In this document: piece by piece, positions 31,194 to 40,688 of the stretch
How the letters are laid out: each line of letters opens with the position of its first letter
Position numbering within the stretch: position 1 is the first letter of the stretch
DNA from: Roridomyces roridus
Lineage: Eukaryota; Basidiomycota; Agaricomycetes; Agaricales; Mycenaceae
Reading direction: 5' to 3'
NCBI GenBank assembly: GCA_029378245.1
Contig: JARKIF010000001.1
Location: 2,046,001 to 2,110,000 of the forward strand
Length of the DNA: 64,000 bases
Program-made: the position numbers and the translations under genes
Notes under the pieces: model-generated
Told to the model about the DNA's origin: nothing
Databases searched by the model: none
The model's input: the letters and a program-made list of their open reading frames with translations, nothing else

Positions 31194-33230
31194 CTATACC
31201 CTTCTGCTTCGTGGAATCGGCAGGGATATCGAGCAAGCACCGAAGAGCTCTGTCCGTCTCTCCAGCGCCTCGGAGAAGGGCTTGGTGTTCAGAACGTTGC
31301 CGATGGTTTCCATGACCTTGACTTCGCAGGCACCCAAGACGTGCGGAAGTGTGCGGAAAGGGTCTTCGAAATGAAGTCCTCCGGGTTGACATACATCAAC
31401 CGACACCTCTTTCAGCAAGTGGGGCTGGGTGCACATCCTCAGGATTAGGAAAGGGGCGATGCGGTCGTGGTACGGGAGCATGAGTGCCATGGTAGATTTG
31501 CCGTGGCTTTCAGCAATAGCAAGAAGCTGTGTATAGGCTGAGCTGCGAATCGCCGTGTTGGAAGGAAGGACAAGGCCCTGGCCCAAGATGCTGGCGTTCT
31601 TGGTCCTTCGAGCATCGTTAGAGCGTTCCAAAGGAGGAATCATCAAACGTACTTTGCAATCTGACCAGGGGTCACCATCAAGGTGTCCTTCACCGCAGCC
31701 ACATTATTTTCCTTGCCCGAGCCGTGAGGAACCGGGCAGCGCCCAGCCAGGAACGCGGGAAGCTTGAACCTCTTGAGATGGTCCCATGGTGTACAGCGCG
31801 ATACAGGACATCTCAAAGCCGCAAGCTGGTCAGCCGAATGAGTTGTCTGAACAGCATAAGTCAGATGCATTAGAAGAAAGAAGACACGAACCGCTCAAAT
31901 ACATAGTGCCTTGAGATCATCCAGGGCGCGCTGAGCTTAATCCTCCCTCTTCGCTCATCGTTTTGCCATCATCCATCCAAGCAATCGTAATCGGAAATAT
32001 AGTCCCCGGGACCAAATCCCTGATTTGCACGCGGCATTCCGCCCCAGCCTCAGATTTCGTCGCAGAGGGTGCGTTCCCGAGTTTCTCATCCACTTCACGT
32101 AGGAGTGCAGCGTAGTGGGGCTCGAGACCGACGTTCTGCTGGACTAGCTGGCAAAACATCGATTTTGGGATGAGGAAGGCAATTGCCAAGGTAGCTGGCG
32201 ACGAGATGCTGTTGGGATATCAGCACTGCAGGATTCCGAGGCAAAGTATACGCACTCTCATGTTATTTCCCCCATCTTGCCAAGTTTCCGTACTGAAGAT
32301 GGAAAGAATCTCGATCAAATCAGCCCGCGGGCAAGTGAAAGAGTGGGACTGGAATGTCTTGCGCAAATCCTTGGCTATAACACACCAGGCAGAAGCGTAA
32401 GAGTCTGAAGGTCAAGTCGGGCATGTAGGCGGAAGAATCGGGTAGCATGGGAGGAAGTTCCGCCAACTTCATCAAAGCCCTTGCACGATCCTCGCTCGAG
32501 GCGACGCAGGAAGGAGAGATGCAGTATGCAAACGCCTTGCTGACGATCTCTGCGGTTCGTCGAGTCAAGTCGGTGAGGAACCATTGGGATAGAAGGGAGG
32601 GTGCCAGGGCATGGACGAGGTTCGGGATCGTGTGCGCGACGAAGGTGGCAAGTTCGTCGAGAGAGGAGAGAGTCCCTTCGCCGCATGATGTGTCTCGCCT
32701 GGCCGACGTTAATGCTGTAAAATTACAGCCGGGAGGTACCGTTTGTGCTGGCATCTGGGTAAAATGAATTACTGACGAAGGAAAAGGCGTTTTCACAGAC
32801 CGGACCTTCCGAGGACAGACCCGGTGATAGCCAGGTGCGGGGGCTCCTAGGATTGCTTGATGGTCGCTTCCAGCAGAGGGAGCAGCAGGACACACAAGGC
32901 CCCGGTGGCGATGGCGTTGACTTGCAGACTGGTGAATGTGAGTGAAGCATTCTTGAGAGATGAAATGTACACGCACACCCGCTCCCATCCATCCACCGTC
33001 ACTTCCCAGCTACCGGGCGGCCATACCCCAGCAAGTAAATTTACAGCCGGAAGGCATCATTGGTGCTTGCACCTGGGTAAAATGAGTTACTGACGAAGGA
33101 AAAGGCATTTTCACAGACCGGAGCTTCCGAAGCAGCCAAAACCTGGTTGCGAGGAGAGACCAGCTTGGCGACTTGAGTAATTTACATGATGCCGCCAACG
33201 GCTTTGAAGAATCGAAAGGGAGGGACAAGA
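31194..33230 (-). pseudogene. ATR/Mec1/Rad3-type checkpoint kinase relic (helical region around the UME domain)
   Basis: Sense minus. Blocks: SSLDELATFVAHTIPNLVHA (32660), DLTRRTAEIVSKAFAYCISP, RARALMKLAELPPMLPDSS, LTFRLLRFCLVCYSQGFAQD (32420-32350); LVQQNVGLEPHYAALLREVD (32150); AYTQLLAIAESHGKSTMALM, LPYHDRIAPFLILRMCTQPH (31560-31440), then in another frame RCRLMYVNPEDFISKTLS, and back to TLPHVLGACEVKVMETIGNV. The series CTQP.LL.E.CR....P.DFI..TL..TLP.L matches the ATR helical repeats by family recall. No kinase domain is present. Frame changes, and duplication of a CAGACCGG..GTAATTCA-type stretch (32717-32820 and 33037-33125), show decay. ATR is the best guess. Confidence 0.5.
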
Positions 33231-33584
33231 CGAAAGACTAGAAAGAAGTCGCAATTGGATTCCAAAGATAATGGGTTCCAACACGTGGCAAGGTGGCGGG
33301 TATCGAAGATAGTGAGGGCGTCTGAGGCCCCGAATGGCAGGGAAAGGGCCCGTACGTGCCTGAAGAACGGTCAGCCCCGTCGACAACGGACATAGCATAA
33401 GACGTTACCCTGGGAGAAGGCCTTGTGCAAGACAGCGACGCCAGATGAGTTTCATCTGTCGATTAAGAACATAGCGGATTCGTCTAGAGGTCTAGTGAGT
33501 CAAGTAGTAAAATATAGCGAGGAAGCGCACCATTGCAGGCGGTCAAACGACTCGGAGCATCTTTCTGTGTCATCAAGCCACAAA

Positions 33585-34020
33585 GCCTGCGTCTACTCCG
33601 AGACAGAGGCAAGTATGAGGCAAGGACCTGCGCTGGGTAGCAGAGATCGACGACAGAGTGAGGTGGCAACCTGGGCGTTCGCATGGCAAGGAATGGTACC
33701 CCGACAAGCAATAGAGGGTTTGGCTATGGGTCTGGTCGTTAGCGGGAAGAGTAATGTGATAGAACGAACAAGTAGACCTTGGCGTCGATCCTTGTGGGAT
33801 AATGGAACCGGGCTCACTGCGGATAAGCCTGCGTCTACTCAGAGACAGAGGCAAGCATGAGACAAGGACCTGCGCTGGATAGCAGAGGTCGACGACGGCG
33901 ATTTTAGCCTTCATTCTCGGAGTTGTGTGTCGGCGGTGAGCGTCGATAAGCCTGCGTCTACTCAGAGACAGAGGCAAGCATGAGACAAGGACCTGCGCTG
34001 GATAGCAGAGGTCTCAAAGG
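33585..34020. repeat. Direct repeats of about 75 bp spaced 242 and 123 bp
   Basis: GCCTGCGTCTACTCAGAGAC..GACCTGCGCTGGATAGCAGA occurs at 33585, 33827 and 33950 with few differences. The spacing (242, then 123) suggests a unit of about 122 bp in which one copy has diverged. No gene. Confidence 0.65.
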
Positions 34021-34511
34021 CGGCGAGTGAACCTGGCGTAGCGGGAGAGTCATCGGTCAATCAAATCCAAATATATATCATGATGATTAACGAGCAGCCT
34101 TCGCGTACGTATATATACTCTTCTTAACACGCACCGAGAACTGGAGGGCATTTCGGGCGGCTCGCTTACAAGTTTCGGCATTCGCCCAAGAATTCCTTCC
34201 CATCAGCCTAGTGTCCACGAGGTGATTCACATGAACCAACGCGCGCAGTAAGTACCCTCCTCTTTTCAACATATATGCCTGCGAAGAACATGAAACGTCG
34301 GGCGGGGACGCCTGTAAGTCCATCTTCCTCCTCTCTTATTTAAATTCTCAGCGCCTCTGACCTCGTTCTCCAGGTGAGCGTAAATGTGTAGATGCCACTG
34401 TCATCATGATGAAACAAGGGAAAACAAAAAACAACCTGCTTTGGAAACGAGGAGTGAAACTTCCCTTCTTTGGGCATGAGCACCCGTTGCGTGACGGGAT
34501 GATTTATAACT
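34021..34511. other. Intergenic, upstream of the DUF6534 gene
   Basis: No gene seen. Presumed 5' region of the gene starting at 34512; no clear core promoter motif. Confidence 0.3.
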
Positions 34512-36028
34512 ATGGCTCTTCCTACCACCATCCCGACAACTTACGGACCTTGGTTTATCTCCCTATTGCTGGAACTTGGTCTGGTGCGTTTTTCGTTGCC
34601 AGTTTCTATTCCTTTTGTTGATTGCTCCTTGTTCAGTTTGGAATTGGGACTTTCCAGACGTGGTGCTATTACTACTGTTCGCTCGGCGATGGGATTGACA
34701 TCAAGATTTGGGTGGGTGCAGTTTCCAGTCGGCTCGCCGACCGTGCCCAACATTCTTACAGGTCTTTATCGTGATGTGTGTGATCTCGCCGCTACTGGTT
34801 GTGTGCGACGCTGAAGAGGGTCCAGGTTCTTCGAGACCCTCCAAGTCGCGTTCTTCAGCATGTCGTCGTATGTTCGGTTCGTGGAAAGGTTCGGTACGGT
34901 GCAAGAGGATCTTCTTTGGTTCGTTTTCGCTTTGAATTTGTGTGCGTGTCTTCATCCCCTCATGACTCCTGCAGGTCAGATTCGCTTCAGCTACTTGCCA
35001 ATGTACGTCGATGATGCCTCTCCAACTGGGTCCTCACACAATCTGCAGTACCTTTCGGCGTTTGTGGTTCAAATGTAGGTGGATGTTCCAACCTTTGTAT
35101 GTGCTATATTGTGATGTTCGACAGGTACTTTGCAAGTTCCGTATACTACCGTTCGTCTGTCCTTTCGGTGGATACCGTACTCTGATACTTTCTAGTGACG
35201 CGGCAGCGCCACAGGCTTTACAATGCCTCGACCCCAGTGTTCATCGCTATTGTAGGTTTCGTGTATGTTCTCCTCTGTTCCTGAAGCTCACTTGTAGGCA
35301 ATGCTCTCCGTCATCTCGGTGGGTGCCGGCATCGCTCAGACGGTTGTATCGTAAGTTTCGCATTCATGTTGAATAGGCCCTCAGCAGCTGAGTCGCATAT
35401 ATCGCAGCTACCGCCTCCGCTCATTTGCCAAGCTCGCCGATACCAAGGTATTCTTCTTGGCTCCAATCCGGCCTGAATGGTTCACATGGTATTAGGCCAT
35501 AACAACTCTCCAAACCGCTGGATCCCTCGGATGCAACTTGGCAATCACGCTCTATCTGTGTTTCTACTTCCAAAAACACAAGAATGAGCTGAGGCCACAC
35601 CGGCTGATCAACATGCTGATGATCAATGCTGTGGTTCGCGGCGTGCCCGCTTCTGTATGCTCGGTTCTGACGATGAGTCTCTTCCTCGTCGCGCCGGGAA
35701 CCTTCTACTTTTTCCTCGGCCTAGCACCGTCCAGCAAGAGTGCGTTTTCTGCCCGCGCATTTTTGCGATGACTGACTTGTCGTACAGTATACATGAACAG
35801 CATGCTCCTGACGTGTGTATCCCATGCTTTCCATCGGCATGTACACTGACCTCCATCAGCCTCAACATGCGCGAGGCCATGCGCAGCAAGGTCGATTTGC
35901 ACATGTACAACAGCAACATCGGGCCCATTTCTGAAATCGAGTTTGTGGCCCCGCCTGATAGTACGGTGCGTTCTACTCTCGTATTCATTTCGTTTATTCA
36001 GATCAATGGCACAGACGGCTTCCGATGA
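34512..36028 (+). CDS. DUF6534-type multi-spanning membrane protein
   Basis: ATG at 34512: MALPTTIPTTYGPWFISLLL, the typical start of a large mushroom family of seven-helix membrane proteins of unknown role. Splicing by eye over about nine introns gives: FGIGTFQTWCYYYCSLGDGI, VFIVMCVISPLLVV, a middle part with several short exons (34800-35340), AMLSVISVGAGIAQTVVS (35302), YRLRSFAKLADTK, TLQTAGSLGCNLAITLYLCF (35509), INMLMINAVVRGVPASVCSV, PGTFYFFLGLAPSSK, YMNSMLLT and LNMREAMRSKVDLHM, then stop at 36026-36028. The order helix-loop-K.N.LIN..I...V..G-helix-Y.NS.L..LN.RE is that of the family. The middle exons are harder to splice, so small errors are possible; no definite frameshift was seen. 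Confidence 0.68.
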
Positions 36029-36566
36029 TATTACGCGGGACAAGGCTGCCTCCCGATGACGCAGTTCACGCCTATCAGCGAGCTCACCTCCACGGGCTAC
36101 AGCGCCGAGGCCTTATGAGAGATGTTTCGATGTTTCGGACTGCGCTCGTAGATTGGCACCCCATACTTACATTCAGCGTCTTTGATTGCACCTTACATCT
36201 CAGCTGTAAATACTTGTACTATCTTCTGCCTGTCAAACTGTCCGACGCCGAGTTGCGGGACTACTCAGACCATTCTGAATCGACATGTACCCTCACTCAA
36301 GTATTTGGAGGACGGTTTGCAATTGAAGCCGGGTGTCAATAATCTACCGTCAAGAATCCTCACCTCGATAAAAGTGAACACAATGGGGACGATTTCCGGC
36401 TCCGGTTGCGGCGATGGCGAAGGGTTTTCAGGGAAGAAGGCTGATTTTTTCAAGATAGAGGCTGGCTTTGGACGTGGGGGTGACGGGGGCTTAGAATTCA
36501 TTTCGCCTACTTGTAATACATAACGTGTTTGCCGCCTTTCAACTGTTGATCGTTCTCGCAATTTTC
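36029..36566. other. Intergenic, no gene seen
   Basis: Short frames on both strands, none with motifs. Confidence 0.3.
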
Positions 36567-37133
36567 CTACTCCTCTGCTGAGTCGTGGGGATTAAAATCT
36601 CTATACTGGGCCGGACGCAAGCTCCGCAATGTATCCGCGATCCGATTGAGAGAATCTGCCAATGTATCCGCAACCTCACGGGTGATGACCAGGAGCTCTG
36701 GTTGGTTGTCAAAAACCTCCATCTGCGGCAAGAGAAAGGCGGTCCCGTGTTCAACGTTGACCATTGAGGCAGCTTCTGATTCGGCACTGGTCAGTACTAG
36801 TGCTGGGCAACGGGAGGGTCTTTTCGTACCGTCGTGAGGTTCAAACGCGCGATTCTGCGCAGACACTACCGCGTCCTCTGGAGTTGAGGCGGTCCCTGCG
36901 CCCGTGCTCGCTGCCCCCTCAGTCAAAGGCCCTTCCTCTGCTTGTGGGACCGGAGCGGACGCTTTGTGGTAAGCCTGCTGAGCTCCAGGGCTGACGTAGA
37001 CCGTTGTGAATTGGGAACACTGGTCAACTAGTCAACCAGAGATCTGACAGCAAGGAGATAGGTCGCTTACGGATCGGCGCCGTCGTGAATGAATCGCGTT
37101 CTGTTCTTTACGACTTATGGTGCGGGTGCTCAT
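36567..37133 (-). CDS. Hypothetical protein of about 171 residues
   Basis: ATG at 37133. Exon 1 (63 nt, MSTRTISRKEQNAIHSRRRR) joins in frame over a 51-bp intron (37070-37020, GTAAGC..GACCAG) to exon 2 (37019-36567). Exon 2 holds TTVYVSPGAQQAYHKASAP, an Ala/Thr/Ser-rich linker, and a helical end VITREVADTLADSLNRIADT, LRSLRPAQYRDFNPHDSAEE. The basic N-terminus and amphipathic C-terminal helix suggest a soluble nuclear or cytosolic protein, but no domain was recognised. The consistent phase across the intron supports a real gene. Confidence 0.42.
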
Positions 37134-37889
37134 GCTGAAAACCATCAACAAAATCTCCTCAGCTCAAAGGTACGACCAACCGACAACCGTGCGCTTCTAC
37201 GAGTGCTCTGAATCTGCTTTCCACCTCCGCACTGAAATGAAACTTGAGAAGTACTTTGCTGGCCTCGCCGTGGGCGGTATTGGCTTCGGACAGGTATGTG
37301 AAAAAGGCTGCTTGAGCCTACGCAGTCGCAGTCGCGATCGCCCGTCAGTCATCTAGCTGCTCCCGGAAGTAAAGATGTCGCTACCTTGGAGAAATGCTTC
37401 TCATCCTTTTCCCCCTGCTTGTTCGGCTTGCTGGTGCTCCAGGATTTGCTCGGCTCCTTGGGCATGACGGTGAGTAAGTGAAGTGAAGAGGACTTGGGAT
37501 CGGCGTGTACGCTGGCTTTATAGAACACTGGCCTTTATAGAGTTACAAATAGTCCGACTTCAATGCTTCCATGCGACTCGCACTCAGGAATCTACGGGAT
37601 TCGCCGCTTCTGAATTGTGTAATTCTAGAAATGACGGCAACCCGGTCCAGGCCTGTTTCGCGTGCGTCGGGCAGAGCTGGATTATCTGTCGTGCGTCGGG
37701 CATCTGGGTCCTTTCGTGTTTGTGCGCCAAGGCTGATACTTGTCCCAGTCGCAGAAGTCATCTCAAAAAAGCTGTGGTGGTGGTGGTGGCAGAGAAGCAA
37801 AACCGGGCTGTTTTCAATTACGTATTACTCCAACTTAATTATAATTAGCTTGTCCCAAGCGCAGCAGCGCACTTGCATCTACCTGCGCT
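37134..37889. other. No supported gene
   Basis: One plus-strand exon-like stretch (TVRFYECSESAFHLRTEMKL at 37180) precedes a possible donor (GTATGT, 37294), but nothing could be linked to it. A GTG trinucleotide run lies at 37772-37791. Confidence 0.3.
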
Positions 37890-37945
37890 GAGAGGCTGCA
37901 TCCTTGGCTGGATGCGTCCCTGCTTCCAGTTCCACTGCGAGCGTC
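37890..37945 (-). repeat. Partial copy of the dispersed 5' module (first part only)
   Basis: Minus strand: GCAGTGGAACTGGAAGCAGG..CCAGCCAAGGATGCAGCC, matching 23742-23793. The hairpin part is absent. Confidence 0.5.
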
Positions 37946-37984
37946 GGTAGTCATTCCCGACTCAAGTTGCTGACGTTTACTTCT

Positions 37985-38960
37985 ATTGGACAACTCAGCG
38001 CGACCTTCGCTTAGAGTCCGGGAATTTCTTGGCAATGTCGCGCTTGACGAGGAGGGATTTGTGCGTGCGCTGGGTCGAGAAGTTTCGTATCTTGTCGCCG
38101 TATGTCCGTCCCAGGAGGCTGAATGCACGCTTATTCGCTCCCAAATTGGCTATCGTGCAAAGAATGGGTGCCGCCAACAACGCAAGCTCCCCTTTGACGC
38201 CACGCCGAATTGCGTTCATGAGGACAAGGGTATCCTGGGATCAGAATCAGCGGCAGGCTCATCTGCGAATACAAGCAAGGACTTACCGCCTTGAATATAT
38301 TCTTGAACTCGCTCAATGCCACTTTTTGCTTGTATATCTCCCGGTGCCGTCATAGTAATTGAGATACTGGCTGAAGAGCGAGTCCGGAACCTTCAAGGCG
38401 TCGTCAAGCTTGAGTACGCGAGCATACATGCGCTTGAGAACGTGATACAGCCCAATACGGCTGAGAGAATGGATTTCCTCGTTCAAGAGGAACGCGCGCA
38501 GGTATGGGTTGAGGAAGACAACCAAGATGTAAAAATCCTGATCGCGCTTGGGCTGGCGCAAATGACCTCGTTGTGCTCGGCGTGAGTGAAAGTTCTGTTG
38601 TCCGTCGAGTGCCGATGACACAAGATAGCAACAGTGATGAGGACATGGTCGAGGGGCGTGTTGGCTCCCTGGGTAACGTTCAACGTAACAGCCAATGGCT
38701 CAAGATACCGTGATATCCTACCCGAGACATGAGCACGAAGGAAGGGACACGGAAAATGACTCACCGATGTACAGCCGTCCAAAAAAACCCCATCCCGCCG
38801 GAGTCAATCAGAGCAATGACCTTCCGAGCCTTCTCCATCGAGTCTTCGTCATCCCGATTCACCAGATCTAACAGCGCCGGTTGAAGCTGAATGAGACGAC
38901 GAGTCCCCCATCGGGTGATGGCCGCTATTATCTCCCGCCTTCCGCTTCTGGTTGATGGCC
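37985..38960 (-). pseudogene. hAT-type transposase relic (C-terminal half)
   Basis: Sense minus. REIIAAITRWGTRRLIQLQP, ALLDLVNRDDEDSMEKARKV and LIDSGGMGFFWTAVHR (38940-38765) end at a donor GTGAGTC. Then come RYLEPLAVTLNVTQGANTPL, FLNPYLRAFLLNEEIHSLSR, LKLDDALKVPDSLFSQYLNY and, after another gap, ELALLAAPILCTIANLGANK, RAFSLLGRTYGDKIRNFSTQ. The R.G.....LQP..D block, PYLR block and the terminal ERxFS-like (KRAFS) dimerisation block follow the order of hAT-superfamily transposases common in mushrooms. The N-terminal BED finger and first catalytic part are not seen, and some blocks are in different frames, so it is a remnant. Confidence 0.55.
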
Positions 38961-39654
38961 CGCTGGCCCTTCAATAGCAGCACAAGCGCGCGTTCGAAAA
39001 GGGGCACCTGAGGTAGCATGAGTTGGTTGCTAGAGAAGAGTTAAGAGTCTTACGGACCGCTAGCAGCCGAATTCCTTGCCGTCTCGACGCGGTTCTTGCC
39101 AAAAGCAACTGATGCTAGATGTGCGTTTGCGAACAGTGCTTTCCAATAGAGTCACAAAAATTGGCAGGTCGCTCGACGCTTTTGCTCATGAAACTTGGTC
39201 GTCGACATGGCCGTGTTTTCGAGTATAATAAAGTAGTCGACCAGCCTTGGGATGGAAGACGAGGCCAACACTGGGTAAACTGGAGGCTGGAGCTGCAGAA
39301 TCAAGCCAGAATGCACTGACTCGCTTCCACCGAGCGTCAGAGAGCGAAACACCGCCGGGAGTTCGAAGGCCGAACGATCGTTGCGAAGATGAATACGCTC
39401 GAACTCAAGCAGCCTGGAGGACCTAATATCGCGCTATTATAGTAGTCGTCCTATTGCTCAGATCGACATAGAAGGTGGATTCTCAGCTTACCTATGCTCT
39501 TTGGAGATGAATAATCGGAGCTCAAGTCGTGCGTCTGCAGCAACCCGAAGTTGGAGTCGTGTGGTGTGCAAGCAGTTGAGAGTATTGAAAGGCGAAAGAC
39601 AAGCAAGCTTGACCTGATCGCATGACACTGGCGCCACGCTCCTGCAGACTGGCT
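38961..39654. other. No supported gene
   Basis: Nothing recognised between the hAT relic and the 5' module of the MYND gene. Confidence 0.3.
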
Positions 39655-39835
39655 GGCTGTCAAATCCAAATCGGGACACTTTCCTTGCTCCCAATTTGGA
39701 AGCTTGCCAATTCCCCTCGGCCCGCCGGCGGAACTGGTTTTCCATTGGATCGTTCTCCTCAGTCGCGATTGGACATGGACCAGAGTCTGGAGATCTCTGC
39801 GTGGCATATCTCGCTGTTCTTCTCATCGTGCACGG
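39655..39835 (+). repeat. Hairpin-containing 5' module, copy C, upstream of the MYND gene
   Basis: TGTCAAATCCAAATCGGGAC, ACTTTCCTTGCTCCCAATTT, then CTCAGTCGCGATTGGACATG and GGAGATCTCTGCGTGGCATA, ATCGTGCAC. It ends less than 10 bp before the first in-frame ATG of the MYND gene (39843). The hairpin arms ATCCAAATCGGGA and TCCCAATTTGGA pair with one G.T-type mismatch. Confidence 0.6.
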
Positions 39836-39842
39836 GCTAACC

Positions 39843-40473
39843 ATGCACCCTAACATGCACCTCGCTGCCAGTACTGGAGTTCCGAGTCCTGCGATGCATC
39901 CCCTGCTGCAGCTGAATTTCAACAAACTTCCGACCTTCCTCAGGGTAACCCTCTCCCTTCATAATTCCACAAGTACTGATCCCTCGCACTGGCAGGGAGT
40001 CGTGAGTGCTGCCCAGGAGAGCAACGCTGACGCCTTCAAAAGGCTCATTGCGTCCATCGCGAATACTCGGAAACAGCACCTTCTCCGAATTCTTTGCATT
40101 CCCCTTCAGCTGGAACGTGTTCCTGATTCATATGCGGGGACCTTCGAGGAGATGGAAATCGCAGGACCTTGCGTTTGGCGCGATCGCTTCCTTTGCGCAT
40201 TGCTATCGTTGGACGCGCTTCAACTAGCCACGATCCCTGGCGCCGCTGCAGCTTCTCTCTGGCCCCATGTGTGGGCTTGGATTCATTATATCCACGAATA
40301 TCGACAAGTCCTGGTTCCACTAGCCATACAGTACCAGGTCACAAAGCACAGATCGTCCGCCGACTTCACCAGTCTCTTCCTAGACATCTGTCTTCTCATG
40401 GGCCGTGATCCGCCTACCCTGGGTCGCATCTTGGCTACCCCCGGGTTCCGCGTGTTCTTCTCGCAAGCGTGGA
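39843..40473 (+). pseudogene. MYND-finger protein gene, 5' part, split by the Plavaka element
   Basis: In-frame ATGs at 39843 and 39894; the second (MHPLLQLNFNKLPTFLRVTL) matches the usual MHP start of this mushroom-expanded family. The frame runs QESNADAFKRLIASIANTRK, FEEMEIAGPCVWRDRFLCAL, AAASLWPHVWAWIHYIHEYR and PPTLGRILATPGFRVFFSQA-W, then enters the transposon at 40474 and stops 5 codons later. The helical N-terminal domain (LWPRVWAW.., TPG.R) is characteristic. Removing the element with one copy of its GA duplication joins codon W (40470-40472) to ATG (A at 40473, TG at 46259) and continues in the frame of 46257-47845, giving about 688 residues with two further introns. The uninserted gene would therefore be intact. 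Confidence 0.78.
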
Positions 40474-40491
40474 CATCAGCAACTTGACACC
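40474..40491 (+). repeat. Plavaka left terminal inverted repeat
   Basis: CATCAGCAACTTGACACC, exact reverse complement of 46239-46256. Confidence 0.9.
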
Positions 40492-40688
40492 CTCTTTTCT
40501 GAGCACCTCGAGAGCTTTTCTGGCGCTTTTTCCGCTTTCATCTTTTTTCGGCACTTTGCATCGGACTTTCCTTGGTCGAGATTCACTTTTGCCTCTTTTC
40601 GTCTTTTCGGTGTGGAAGCAGTTGTAATTAAAAGTGGTCAAAAAAGTGAGTCCCAGAAAGTACCGCCCTACTACTTATACTACAACAT

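Noticed and set aside
33585..34020. CRISPR-like array
   Set aside because: Repeat blocks are about 75 bp with only three copies and unequal spacing in a eukaryotic genome; a minisatellite is the better reading.
37480..37850. 121-codon plus-strand frame ending in a GTG-repeat Val run
   Set aside because: Composition follows a trinucleotide repeat; no homology or splice support.
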